Origin: Caloranaerobacter ferrireducens
GTDB lineage: Bacteria; Bacillota; Clostridia; Tissierellales; Thermohalobacteraceae
Reading direction: 5' to 3'
Length of the DNA stretch: 64,000 nt
Assembly (NCBI RefSeq): GCF_001730685.1
Contig: NZ_MDJR01000002.1
Span: 1 to 64,000, forward strand
The position numbers and the translations under genes were made by a program. This document shows, in pieces, positions 8,161 to 16,220 of this stretch (position 1 is the stretch's first letter; each line of letters begins with the position of its first letter). Under the pieces are notes generated by a model, which searched no databases, was not told the DNA's origin, and saw only the letters and a list, made by a program, of their open reading frames with translations.

Positions 8161-8205
8161 GAGTCGCAATGATTTAATTATTAAAAATTATTGTGACTCT
8201 TTTTT
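8161..8205 (+). terminator. Terminator after MORN gene
   Basis: Stem AGAGTCGCAAT / ATTGTGACTCT followed by T6. The remaining 8206-8361 is A+T-rich without a clear signal other than the parM ribosome site. Confidence 0.85.
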
Positions 8206-8361
8206 ATTTAAGCCTATTCATAAAAAATTAAGTATAAAAATAAAAAAAGACTTGAAATTATAAAATAAGGTTCTATAAAATTCGCAACAAGCAAAGGACA
8301 GTTAAAAAGTAAATGAAGGAATTTTAAAATACTAATATTTCAAAAAAAAGGAGGAATTATC

Positions 8362-9297
8362 ATGAACAATCAGATATTAATAAGTATAGATCATGGGAAT
8401 AAGAATATGAAAATATTAGGAGAAAATGGTGAAAATGTGTGTTTTTCTTCTGGATATGTGGAATCTAGTGTAGAACCAATATCTGTGGACAACTTACTTT
8501 GTTACTGTAATAAATATTATTCAATCGGAAATAGCAGGTTTTCTGTTATTTTTGATAAAAGTACAAACGAAAAGTTTTTTATTTTAAGTTTAGCAGGAAT
8601 TGCAAGTGTATTAAATCATTATCAAATTAAAAATGCAAATGTAATGTTAACAGTTGGGCTGCCAATAGTAAGTTTTGGTAATTTGAAGAAAAAATTTCAG
8701 CAGTATTTTGTACGAGATAATGTACAGTTTAGTTTTAATGGACAAGATTATAAAATATCTATTAAAAATTGTTTTGTCTTCCCTCAAGGGTACTCTGCTT
8801 TCCTTACAGTCTTTAAAGATTTTAAAGATGTACAAGTTGTATGCTGCGATATAGGAGGTTATACAGCAGACATTTTTACAGTAAATAAAGGCGGGAAATT
8901 AGATGTAGGTTCTGCTACTTCTATCAATAAGGGAGTTATAACCTTTTTTAGAGACATTCAGCAAGAATTATTAAAACAGGATATTAGAATTAGTGAAGAA
9001 CAGATAGAAGAAACTTTAAAAGAAAATGCTCCAATTGTATTTGATGAAAAAATTATAAATTTAATACAGCAAAAAGCAGAACAATATATTGAAGACTTGT
9101 TAGACGAAATAAGAGAAATGGGCTATGAAACGAAAATAAATCCAATGCTTTTCATTGGTGGAGGGGCTATGCTTTTAAGAAAGTTCATTGAGAAATCAAA
9201 TAAAGTAGGTTATGTAGAATTTCTTGATCAGTATGCAAACTGTAGAGGATATCAATTATTAGCAAGAAAAGCCCTATCTATGAAAGAGGGGGAGTAA
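8362..9297 (+). CDS. ParM/StbA-like plasmid segregation actin
   Basis: Actin-family ATPase expected to form filaments that push DNA copies apart. The 311-residue protein has the phosphate-1 motif DHGNKNMK (about 9-16), phosphate-2 CDIGGYTADI (about 162) and adenosine motif GGGAML (about 267). It resembles archaeal/phage-type ParM and clostridial Alp proteins more than MreB or FtsA. ATG 8362 follows AAAGGAGGAATTATC. The small gene starting 2 bp after its stop has a RHH-like pattern and is the expected ParR, making a two-gene partition operon. This is strong evidence that the element replicates, or recently replicated, outside the chromosome. Confidence 0.88.
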   Translation: MNNQILISIDHGNKNMKILGENGENVCFSSGYVESSVEPISVDNLLCYCNKYYSIGNSRFSVIFDKSTNEKFFILSLAGIASVLNHYQIKNANVMLTVGLPIVSFGNLKKKFQQYFVRDNVQFSFNGQDYKISIKNCFVFPQGYSAFLTVFKDFKDVQVVCCDIGGYTADIFTVNKGGKLDVGSATSINKGVITFFRDIQQELLKQDIRISEEQIEETLKENAPIVFDEKIINLIQQKAEQYIEDLLDEIREMGYETKINPMLFIGGGAMLLRKFIEKSNKVGYVEFLDQYANCRGYQLLARKALSMKEGE

Positions 9298-9298
9298 G

Positions 9299-9595
9299 AT
9301 GAGTAAAATAAGACGAATTAATTTATGTTTTGATATGAGAAGATCTGAAGACAGAGAAGTATATAATTTGCTGAAAAGTAAACGAAATAAAACTGCATAT
9401 GTAGTTGATGTAATATTAAAAAACAAGGAATTAGAAAGTAGCGTTGTAACAGTAGATAAAGATACTTTGAGAAATATTTTTGAAGAAGTACTTAATCAAA
9501 CTCATATTGTTTTTAAAGATACTAAAAATAAAGAGAAAATTACTGAAGATATTGATATTCCAGCGGATATTTTTAACATAATAGACAACATTTAA
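9299..9595 (+). CDS. ParR-like partition adaptor (98 aa)
   Basis: Expected to bind centromere repeats and the tip of the ParM filament. N-terminal RRINLCFDMRRSEDREVYNL followed by LLKSKRNKTAYVVDVIL has the strand-helix-helix pattern of ribbon-helix-helix ParR proteins. The C-terminal half is acidic and probably flexible (KEKITEDIDIPADIF), consistent with a ParM-contacting tail. It overlaps the ParM ribosome region (stop TAA 9295-9297, start ATG 9299; GAGGGGGAG upstream). Assignment rests on size, pattern and position. Confidence 0.78.
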   Translation: MSKIRRINLCFDMRRSEDREVYNLLKSKRNKTAYVVDVILKNKELESSVVTVDKDTLRNIFEEVLNQTHIVFKDTKNKEKITEDIDIPADIFNIIDNI

Positions 9596-9625
9596 AGGGC
9601 AGTTTATACTGCTCTTATTTTTTAT
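9596..9625 (+). terminator. Terminator of parM-parR
   Basis: Hairpin GGGCAGT tta ACTGCTC immediately after the parR stop, followed by TTATTTTTTATTT. Confidence 0.75.
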
Positions 9626-9687
9626 TTATATTAGTTCTATTAAGAACTAGCAAATATATACAAGAACGAATTAGAACTATTCAATAA

Positions 9688-9720
9688 ATAAAAAAATAGA
9701 GCCATATTGGCTCTACTTAA
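9688..9720 (-). terminator. Terminator of the 9728 gene
   Basis: On the minus strand, AGAGCC AATAT GGCTCT is followed by ATTTTTTTATT just past the stop at 9728. Confidence 0.7.
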
Positions 9721-9727
9721 TCAACTG

Positions 9728-10042
9728 TTAATTTGGGAAATTATTTGTTGCTAGAAAATAATGGCGTTTCAAGGTAATGTAAAGTGCATCAGCAGAATAG
9801 TCTTTATTTCTGCTGAATTCTTGCCATTGTCTAGAAGGCACGATTTTTAGTAATGAGCATTTTAGGAAATATTCAATTTGTTCATTTTCTGACATTTTGT
9901 TAAATGCAAGTTTCTTTTTTGCATTAGTAATTATTTCAGATGTAACTCGTTTAATATAAGCATCAATTTCTTGGTCAATATAGTAATTTATACAGTCTTC
10001 AAATGAAATACTTTTAAATTTTTTAATATCTATTTTTATCAT
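9728..10042 (-). CDS. Hypothetical protein (104 aa)
   Basis: Not recognised. I start at the second Met (10042), as AGAAAGGATGATAATT precedes it. Predicted mostly helical, Lys/Ile-rich, with INYYIDQEIDAYIKRVTSEI and a C-terminal PSRQWQEFSRNKDYSADALY. No membrane segment or metal motif. It sits between parR and the iteron array and is transcribed away from the array, so it could be a replication or copy-number accessory. Real gene by ribosome site and terminator. Confidence 0.6.
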   Translation of the reverse strand: MIKIDIKKFKSISFEDCINYYIDQEIDAYIKRVTSEIITNAKKKLAFNKMSENEQIEYFLKCSLLKIVPSRQWQEFSRNKDYSADALYITLKRHYFLATNNFPN

Positions 10043-10280
10043 AATTATCATCCTTTCTATTTAATTTTAAGGAATTATATTGAAACATTAATTTAAAAGT
10101 CAAGAAAAAATTAAAAATTCACAAGAAATTTTTTTATGAAAATATAAAAGTTGAATTAAGAAATTTAAAAATGGATTTTAGAATCAAGATTCTTATATAG
10201 AAAAATAAATAGAAAAAATAAAATGAATTTCTAGAATTCAATTATTTGATTTTTTTGCTTAAAACTTAAATTTTGATTGT

Positions 10281-10572
10281 ATGTGTTATGTTATCAATAC
10301 ACAAGTAATAAGTTAAAAACATGTGTTATGTTAAACAAGAAAAAAATAAGGGGATTAAATTACATCAAAAACTTATATAAATTCATGTGTTATGTTAAAA
10401 AACAAAGAACAAATCATTTTTAATAAATCTAAAAATTATATTTAAAAGTTTTATTTTAAACATGTGTTATGTTAAAAGCACAAAAGAAAAATGATGCTAT
10501 ATAAAAATTTTAAAGAATAGTCTATATGCAAATAGGCAGGTAAATAAGATGTAAATTTTATGTGTTATGTTA
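10281..10572 (+). repeat. Five 13-bp iterons (ATGTGTTATGTTA)
   Basis: Exact copies of ATGTGTTATGTTA start at 10281, 10321, 10385, 10462 and 10560, all in the same orientation; start-to-start spacings are 40, 64, 77 and 98 bp. The flanking DNA is extremely A+T-rich. Copies 2-4 share a longer context, CATGTGTTATGTTAAA. This is either the parC centromere bound by ParR (the operon ends 690 bp to the left) or an origin iteron array. The 10043-10650 gap holds no gene. Confidence 0.9.
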
Positions 10573-10650
10573 TAAAAAACAATAACTTATTAAGTTAAAA
10601 AATTATTAATAAAAATAATTCAAAAATAAAAAATGAGGAGGCTGATTCAT

Positions 10651-10992
10651 ATGTCAAAAACAGTATCACAAAATCAAGCATCAATTTTAAATGAAATTTA
10701 TGACAATAAAGTAATTAAAAAAATAGGACGCCTTTTGTATTTAGAAAGAAGAAAGGCAGATGATTGGTTAAGCAAAGTTAGTGATTGTAAAAATGTAGCA
10801 GACATAATAAATCTTATCTTATACTCAATACAACATCTTGATTTTTTAATTAAACGTGGAGAAATGGCTGAGGAAGAATTAATAGAATTAAGCATAAACG
10901 ATTTAAAGGCTTTAATAGAAATTTCAAATAAAGAAGGTTATTTTGATTTAGTTAAAATATGTTTAGAATCTTATTGTTTAATAGAAGATTAA
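10651..10992 (+). CDS. Small helical protein A of a three-member paralogous cluster
   Basis: Unknown function, 113 residues. Start ATG 10651 is preceded by GAGGAGGCTGATTCAT; the frame opens earlier but without a ribosome site. It lies immediately after the iteron array, so its promoter and control probably fall inside the repeats. Residues around VADIINLILYSIQHLDFLIK and GEMAEEELIELSINDLKA align with the next gene (11077) and with the C-terminus of the 11618 gene, indicating a shared helical module. A DNA-binding or copy-control role is possible from position only. Confidence 0.65.
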   Translation: MSKTVSQNQASILNEIYDNKVIKKIGRLLYLERRKADDWLSKVSDCKNVADIINLILYSIQHLDFLIKRGEMAEEELIELSINDLKALIEISNKEGYFDLVKICLESYCLIED

Positions 10993-11076
10993 GATAATTT
11001 ATAATATAAAAATTATCAAAGTTTTTTTAAAGCCATTATATAACTACATTAATATTAAAAAGAAAGGGTGGTTTTT

Positions 11077-11433
11077 ATGAACAACACACAATTAAAAGAA
11101 GAGGATAGTCTAGTACAATTATATAATGAAAGTATGATAAAGAAAGTAGTCAAAATAGTAAGAACTAATTATAAAAAAGGTAATACTTTTCCAATCATTA
11201 GATTAAGACGTTGTGAGAAGGCAGGAGAATTATTAGATATAATTAGTGATGCTATAATGTATTTATATGTGCTTTATGAACATAAGAAGTTAAGCGAACA
11301 GCAGTTAGAAACTTTAACTGATATAGATCTTGTAGAATTTACACTAAATATAGTTGCGAAATATGAAACTAAATCAATTGCTACTTGTATTTCAATGTTA
11401 AGTATGGCAAGGGAAAATTCAGAAACAATGTAA
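11077..11433 (+). CDS. Small helical protein B, paralogue of the 10651 gene
   Basis: Length 118 residues. ATG 11077 follows AGAAAGGGTGG; a GTG three codons earlier lies inside that ribosome site. The conserved stretch GELLDIISDAIMYLYVLYE then KLSEQQLETLTDIDLVEF matches the 10651 product at the same spacing, and a basic segment precedes it (VKIVRTNYKKG, IRLRRCEKAG). Same strand and only 84 bp downstream, so probably one operon created by tandem duplication and divergence. Function unknown. Confidence 0.65.
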   Translation: MNNTQLKEEDSLVQLYNESMIKKVVKIVRTNYKKGNTFPIIRLRRCEKAGELLDIISDAIMYLYVLYEHKKLSEQQLETLTDIDLVEFTLNIVAKYETKSIATCISMLSMARENSETM

Positions 11434-11471
11434 AGAAATAAAAGAAGTAAGAGATGAATAATTAATGTCAA

Positions 11472-11512
11472 TCTGGCTAGGTTTTCATAAAATATTGGGA
11501 ACTTAGCCAAGT
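11472..11512 (+). terminator. Possible weak terminator
   Basis: Imperfect stem TGGCTAGGTTTTC / GGGAACTTAGCCA after the 11077 gene, without a good U-run. It may instead be a processing or pausing hairpin. Confidence 0.35.
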
Positions 11513-11617
11513 TGATACTTAAACAAATTATTAAATTAAACTATTGTTTTTACAAGAAAAACAGAATTATTATATGAACTACTGCATCTTAAATGTTAAA
11601 AAAAGGGGAGAAGGGCT

Positions 11618-12562
11618 ATGTTTAAAATAATATATGTTAAGAGAATAAAACTTTTTAAATTAACAGATTTAAAATTAGTAAGAGGTATAACAACTTTTGG
11701 AGAATATTTGGACAGTTATCAACTTGGATTGTTAGGAGATGATGCTCCACATTATGTTTTGGATGATTTTATATCTCTTGCTCGTTATGAAGATGTGCTA
11801 AAAAGATGTACAGAAAAACAAGTAAATGATGCTTTAAAGGCAGGAGCAGAAGTTGTTTCTGGATATGAATTAAAGTTAGAATTAATGAATTCAGGTTTTA
11901 ATATAGAAGATGAATATGATTATGACGACATCGAAGAAGATTCAAAAGAACTACTTATGAAAGTTCTTGATAATATGGAATTGCATTATGTTGAAGACGA
12001 TATAGATGAAGTGTTTTATGTTGCAACCAACGATAATTATTTTGCCGATAGGTTGAAAGAAAAAACAGGATTTATAATAATGGAAGATGAAACTGATAAG
12101 TATAAAAATATTATGAAGGAAAAATATAGGGGAACTGTGGATACTATTTCAAATATAATATATCGATTAAGTAAAGATTATATTGTAGAAAGAATTATGC
12201 AAGGGGAGTATATAAGTTATTATGATATAGTAAGAAAAGGTATTAATGAAAAGGATAATGTAATTGTTATTCAAGGCACATGCGGCAGTAAGATTATAGT
12301 GCATTTCGAGCCTTGTGGGAATAGAGAATCGTTATATGATATATGTAATTTAGAAGTAAAGATAACAAGAATATCTGTTGACTGTGTTCCTTATCGAGAT
12401 ATTCATACTATATCTGATGCTATTGAACATATTGAAAATTTAAGTAAAGCATTAAGTAAAGGTGAATTAAGTAAGAAACAATTAAGTTTATATGAAACAA
12501 TAATTACTTTTATTTTTAATAAGAGATATGATATCAATTTAAAATTAAAAGAAGTCAGATAA
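11618..12562 (+). CDS. Hypothetical protein (314 aa) with the shared C-terminal module
   Basis: Not recognised as a known family. ATG 11618 follows AAAAAAAGGGGAGAAGGGCT. The N-terminal third has LFKLTDLKLVRGITTFGEYL and a very acidic centre (YDYDDIEEDSKELLMKVL). The C-terminal 60 residues, DIHTISDAIEHIENLSKALS with GELSKKQLSLYETI, repeat the module of the two upstream small proteins. Two Cys pairs (QGTCGSKI, EPCGNRES) are present but no clear metal site. Third gene of the cluster after the iterons; probably co-transcribed. Confidence 0.65.
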   Translation: MFKIIYVKRIKLFKLTDLKLVRGITTFGEYLDSYQLGLLGDDAPHYVLDDFISLARYEDVLKRCTEKQVNDALKAGAEVVSGYELKLELMNSGFNIEDEYDYDDIEEDSKELLMKVLDNMELHYVEDDIDEVFYVATNDNYFADRLKEKTGFIIMEDETDKYKNIMKEKYRGTVDTISNIIYRLSKDYIVERIMQGEYISYYDIVRKGINEKDNVIVIQGTCGSKIIVHFEPCGNRESLYDICNLEVKITRISVDCVPYRDIHTISDAIEHIENLSKALSKGELSKKQLSLYETIITFIFNKRYDINLKLKEVR

Positions 12563-12647
12563 TAGTTGAACTTAGGATTTTAGTTAAAAAAGCAAATAAT
12601 ACGGTTGAAGGAAACCCTGCTGATATATTGTCACATAAATAAAAAAA

Positions 12648-12692
12648 GAGAAGGAATATATTGCATATGTATAATATATTCCTTCTTTCTTT
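12648..12692 (+). terminator. Terminator, end of the 10651-12562 cluster
   Basis: Perfect stem GAAGGAATATATT / AATATATTCCTTC followed by TTTCTTTTATTTTG. Confidence 0.85.
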
Positions 12693-12731
12693 TATTTTGA
12701 CAATTGTAGTATTTAATTTTTTTTATAAACA

Positions 12732-13090
12732 TCAGTATGAGCAATCTTCAACTGCTCTTAACTGTTTGTTTTGTTCTTCAAGTTTTTTAATTTTACGTTT
12801 TAGAGATGATATTAAAGCATCTTTATTATTTTTATACATTTCACACTTAATTTGAGCATGAGTTGGTACTTGTGATTGTTGGAATCTAAAAGTTTCAATT
12901 CTTTCTTTAATATCTGGATTATTATATAAAGTCTTTTTAGATATACCAGCCCTACTAACTACACTATTAAAATTAAAGGTTTTATTTGCTTTTGAAAGCC
13001 TTTTATTGCTTCATCTACTTTCCATCTTGTTTCAGTCTTTCTTTGGTCATGTAATTCTTTAAAAAAATCTTTTCGATTAAAATTAGACAT
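12732..13090 (-). pseudogene. Tn554-like TnpC (DUF6262) gene, frameshifted
   Basis: The minus-strand frame from ATG 13090 reads MSNFNRKDFFKELHDQRKTE, then shifts near 12998. It continues in another frame as NKTFNFNSVVSRAGISKKTL, YNNPDIKERIETFR and a C-terminal coiled coil (LKRKIKKLEEQNKQLR) to TGA at 12732. This is the helix-turn-helix plus coiled-coil layout of Tn554-family TnpC accessory proteins. One frameshift makes it inactive. Confidence 0.75.
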
Positions 13091-13099
13091 ATATATTAC

Positions 13100-13260
13100 C
13101 TACTTCATTAATTTACCTATTCTACCATAAATGATATTTTCATTTTTAGTAGTGTTATATATTTTTTCATATATTTTTAATAATTCATCGTTTCTTTAAA
13201 CATTTCTGGTCCGTTATATTCTTTAGCCTGTTTAATAAGTGTTTTTATAGAATTTAAATA
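13100..13260 (-). pseudogene. C-terminal remnant, probably Tn554-like tnpB
   Basis: On the minus strand, IKTLIKQAKEYNGPEMFKE and, after a shift, DELLKIYEKIYNTTKNENII ending YGRIGKLMK then TAG (13100-13102), 9 bp before the tnpC start. Order and spacing fit tnpB followed by tnpC in Tn554 relatives. Only the last 50 or so codons remain. Confidence 0.5.
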
Positions 13261-13298
13261 AAAAAAATATATATTATTTATTATATAAAAATTATTTA

Positions 13299-13566
13299 TG
13301 TTAATCGAAAAATCTCCACGATATTAATTGAAAATTCCCCTACTTAAGGAAAAAGTATCGTTATTTTAATTCCAGTAGAATTTACATGGAGAGGCAGGTA
13401 TGGTAACCTATTGAAGTTGGCTAAGCCTTTTATTTATTAGTTTGCCGGAAAGGCATATATACCATATCTGCAGAGGTTCTATGTTAATTCATTAATATAG
13501 ATTTCATATTTGTTATTTATTTACTGGGGAATTTTCGATTGAAAAATGGGGGGTTTTTCGACTGTG
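13299..13566 (-). mobile_element. IS21-like MITE with internal hairpin, copy S2
   Basis: About 268 bp bounded by related inverted ends: left ATCGAAAAATCTCC..TTGAAAATTCCCC, right (as reverse complement) GTCGAAAAACCCCC..TCGAAAATTCCCC. These TCGAAAAAYCYCC and GAAAATTCCCC blocks resemble IS21-family terminal repeats. The interior carries the same nested stems as S1 (GCAG.TATGGTA / TACCATA.CTGC; GCCTTT/AAAGGC), in opposite orientation to S1. No coding capacity, hence a non-autonomous copy. The rest of 13567-13924 is A+T-rich without a recognised feature. Confidence 0.7.
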
Positions 13567-13924
13567 AAATACATGTTATTTAATAGTAAATATATGACTG
13601 TATTTTATGATAACAAGGATTAACGAAGTTAAGGAGTAATAGACTGATTATTATATAAATAATATTTTATATATGATATTTACCATAACATATAAAACAA
13701 TTGGTATGAAACTAAGTTTTAAAAATCATGTAAATATAGAATACAAAAGCATACATTATATTAATACTGATAATATATTGAAAATCATACTTAAACATTA
13801 AATTGATTGAAAATTATATTAAAGTAAGCATAGTTATACGGTTTAAGTAGGCATATAATTTATTATCAAACTATTAAAGAGTCTGTTTATTTTTTAATTT
13901 ACTTATATAAATTTAATTAGAAAG

Positions 13925-13978
13925 GAGAAACAATAAGACCCCCACATCTGCAGTTAGGTTCTTATTGTTTCTCTTTTT
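13925..13978. repeat. Inverted hairpin A (left flank of primase unit)
   Basis: A perfect 14-bp stem GAGAAACAATAAGA / TCTTATTGTTTCTC encloses a 21-nt loop (13939-13959) and is followed by T5. It is the inverted copy of hairpin B (16168-16220), so the two loops are reverse complements apart from two substitutions and one base indel. It also lies directly after the primase stop and can serve as its terminator. Confidence 0.85.
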
Positions 13979-13983
13979 GATGA

Positions 13984-15963
13984 TTATTGTTCTAATAAAC
14001 TACTTTGTATAATTAAATATTTTTTAGTTTCTATATTAAGCCTTTTATTTATATTTTTGTTTGCTTTTATATATACTAAATCATATTTTTGAATAATATC
14101 AGGTAAAACTTTTCTAAACTCATATTCTTTTACTCCACGCTTAATATAATTATTGTTTATTTTTAGTTGATAATCCATAATCATATCCTTTGTGCAGTAG
14201 CCATAAGTTTTAATCTGTTTTAATATAAAGATTTCTATAGCATTCCTGATTTTTCTGCTTCTCTCACTATCCTTAACATTTACAAGATAGATTTGATTAG
14301 CAAATTCTTTTCCAAAGCATCCTTCTAAATATTTTTTACTCATACCATTAATACTGAATCGATATTTCAGCATTACTGCTGCTCTTTCATCTGCTGTTTT
14401 AAATATTCTATCATAATTAGGAACAGTGTAGAAGGAAATACCGTTGTTATAACCATTATTTTTAGAAATCTCAATGGCAGTTGCCTTTAAATTCTCATTT
14501 ACTTTTTCGTATGGAATTTTTTTAAGTAATCCTAGAGTACAGAATAAATTAATATATTTATTTATATTTACAACACTTTTATTTGTTTTTTTTGCTAGAT
14601 ATCTATTAGAAAAGAAAAAGATACTTTCACCATCTATACTAAAAAACCTATTTGTAATATTTTCTTTGCAAATTTCAAGAATAGCAATTAGTAAAGGATA
14701 TCCGAATCTGATGATACGATTTAGATTTGGAAATTGTTCTTTTCTACTATTGAGTTGACTCAAAAGTAGAATATTAGTTTCAATTCTTTTATTCTCTCTA
14801 TTTATCCAAGTTGAGTCTTTTAAGTTAATTTTATAGTATTTAATCAACTTTTTTAGAGCAGATGAAGTACTGCAATTTTCTTTAATTTTCACTATATCAA
14901 TAATATCAACACCTTTACTGTTATTGTGGCAAATACAGGCAGGAGAATTGCAGAAATATCTATAGTAGCCGTTTTTATCACTTATAACAGCACTAGGGTT
15001 ACTATCATTGTGAAAAATACATTTGAAATTAACATTAGGGTTTACATTGATTCCTAAGAACCTTGTTAGATCCTGCTGTTTTAAAAATGGAATTAAATCT
15101 TCATACTGTATATCTGTAGAATAATACACCTTTCCAATTTTGTTTTGTAAAACATCGCCTTCGCTCTTTGTGGATTCAGGTTTTGTTTTAGTGTTTTTAA
15201 TGCTTTTAATTAATTCAGTAATACTGAACCCAATAGCAGAGGCAATATTTTCTTGAGTGTATTTTATTGATTCATCTAAAAATATACACTTTATTTTGAA
15301 TGGTTCGTTTGGATTTTTCAGATGATTATAATTAATGAGTCTTAAAACTCTGTTAATATCTTTTACGCTTTTGTCAGCATGTTCTTTTTTTTCTTCAATT
15401 GAAGCAAAATATTCAATTAATTTTTCTTGAAGTGCAGTAAAAATTTCCAACTGTTGTGGTTTATCAAGATCAAGTAGCCAGTATACATGAAATCCGTTTT
15501 TGGTTTCTACAATAATATTAGGGCAAAGTTCAAACTTTTTCAATTTCTTTAAAAAAGCAATTTTGTAATACTCTATTTCTTCTCTATTTCTGTATACATA
15601 TACAGTTTTCCCTTGAGAGTCTTTGACAATTTTTCCGTTAGCGACTTTAGGAACTTTCCCAAAGTCCATGTCAATGAAGTGAGCATTTATACGTTTGATA
15701 GAATCTTTTGTATGCCCTCCACTGTTTACTACAAAATAGATTCCATAACCTTGTTTTTGATATTTCTGAAAAATTTTCTGCATAAGTGGATACTCAAAAT
15801 CATCTTGTAAAGTTAATATGCAGTCGTCTTTTTTAGCAAAATGCTTTTTTTCATGAATAAACCTAAAATAAATTCTTTCATTTGTTGTTTTAAATAAAGA
15901 TAAAAATTCAAAATCTGTGATAGGTACTGACTGACGATTTTGATAATTAATGTTTAAACTCAT
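13984..15963 (-). CDS. Plasmid/phage-type replication primase (AEP-like with CHC2-like zinc motif)
   Basis: Probable replication initiator-primase of the element, 659 residues. The N-terminal domain has RINAHFIDMDFGK (about 92-104), the acidic motif of archaeo-eukaryotic-type primases of RepB/plasmid kind, and PNIIVETKNGFHVYWLL (His motif). The middle carries a zinc-binding CHC2-like segment, FKCIFHNDSNPS then YFCNSPACICHNN, followed by DIIDIVKIKEN. The C-terminal part contains a helix-turn-helix-like stretch (FSNRYLAKKTNKSVVNINKY). ATG 15963 follows AAGGAGGAGTTATA, which is covered by a leader hairpin. It is bracketed by inverted hairpins A and B. Family level is fairly sure; no domain scan was possible. 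Confidence 0.8.
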   Translation of the reverse strand: MSLNINYQNRQSVPITDFEFLSLFKTTNERIYFRFIHEKKHFAKKDDCILTLQDDFEYPLMQKIFQKYQKQGYGIYFVVNSGGHTKDSIKRINAHFIDMDFGKVPKVANGKIVKDSQGKTVYVYRNREEIEYYKIAFLKKLKKFELCPNIIVETKNGFHVYWLLDLDKPQQLEIFTALQEKLIEYFASIEEKKEHADKSVKDINRVLRLINYNHLKNPNEPFKIKCIFLDESIKYTQENIASAIGFSITELIKSIKNTKTKPESTKSEGDVLQNKIGKVYYSTDIQYEDLIPFLKQQDLTRFLGINVNPNVNFKCIFHNDSNPSAVISDKNGYYRYFCNSPACICHNNSKGVDIIDIVKIKENCSTSSALKKLIKYYKINLKDSTWINRENKRIETNILLLSQLNSRKEQFPNLNRIIRFGYPLLIAILEICKENITNRFFSIDGESIFFFSNRYLAKKTNKSVVNINKYINLFCTLGLLKKIPYEKVNENLKATAIEISKNNGYNNGISFYTVPNYDRIFKTADERAAVMLKYRFSINGMSKKYLEGCFGKEFANQIYLVNVKDSERSRKIRNAIEIFILKQIKTYGYCTKDMIMDYQLKINNNYIKRGVKEYEFRKVLPDIIQKYDLVYIKANKNINKRLNIETKKYLIIQSSLLEQ

Positions 15964-16110
15964 TATAACTCCTCCTTTTCAGAAGGAGCCACCAAACATT
16001 TTTTTCTGCTTTATTATAATGTTCTCCGTAATAACTCTACTATTTTACGCTTTAAGAATAAGGCTTTTTCCGCTTTAATTAGCGGCTCCAGTATAATTTC
16101 AAGTATAGGT
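15964..16110 (-). promoter_or_regulatory. Primase 5' leader with SD-sequestering hairpin
   Basis: In the transcript (minus strand), CTCCTT CTGAA AAGGAG (15988-15983 with 15977-15972) pairs with the Shine-Dalgarno of the primase gene. The overlapping GGCTCC (15990-15985) can alternatively pair with GGAGCC near the 5' end of the leader (16089-16084), which would free the ribosome site. This two-state layout suggests translational control. Which state wins cannot be told by eye. Confidence 0.55.
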
Positions 16111-16138
16111 ATTATATTTACTTGATGATTAAAATCAA
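16111..16138 (-). promoter_or_regulatory. Primase promoter
   Basis: Minus strand: TTGATT (16138-16133), 16-bp spacer, TATAAT (16116-16111), giving a leader of about 140 nt. Confidence 0.7.
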
Positions 16139-16167
16139 ATTTTTGTGTAGATTTTTTTATAAGAAAA

Positions 16168-16220
16168 GAGAAACAATAAGAACCTAACTGTGGATGTGGG
16201 GTCTTATTGTTTCTCTTTTT
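16168..16220. repeat. Inverted hairpin B (right flank of primase unit)
   Basis: Same 14-bp stem as hairpin A around a 20-nt loop (16182-16201), T5 after it on the plus strand and TTTTC on the minus strand. It lies between the divergent primase and PHP-ATPase promoters' regions and may insulate them. A six-codon ORF (ATGGAAAATACC..., near 16268) with a GGGAG site follows, before the PHP-ATPase gene. Confidence 0.85.

Noticed and set aside
10281-10572. CRISPR array
   Set aside because: Repeats are only 13 bp, with spacings from 40 to 98 bp, and no cas genes are present.
13925-13978. Simple one-way terminator of the primase gene only
   Set aside because: The near-identical inverted copy on the other side of the gene needs a further explanation, so it is listed as an inverted hairpin pair.
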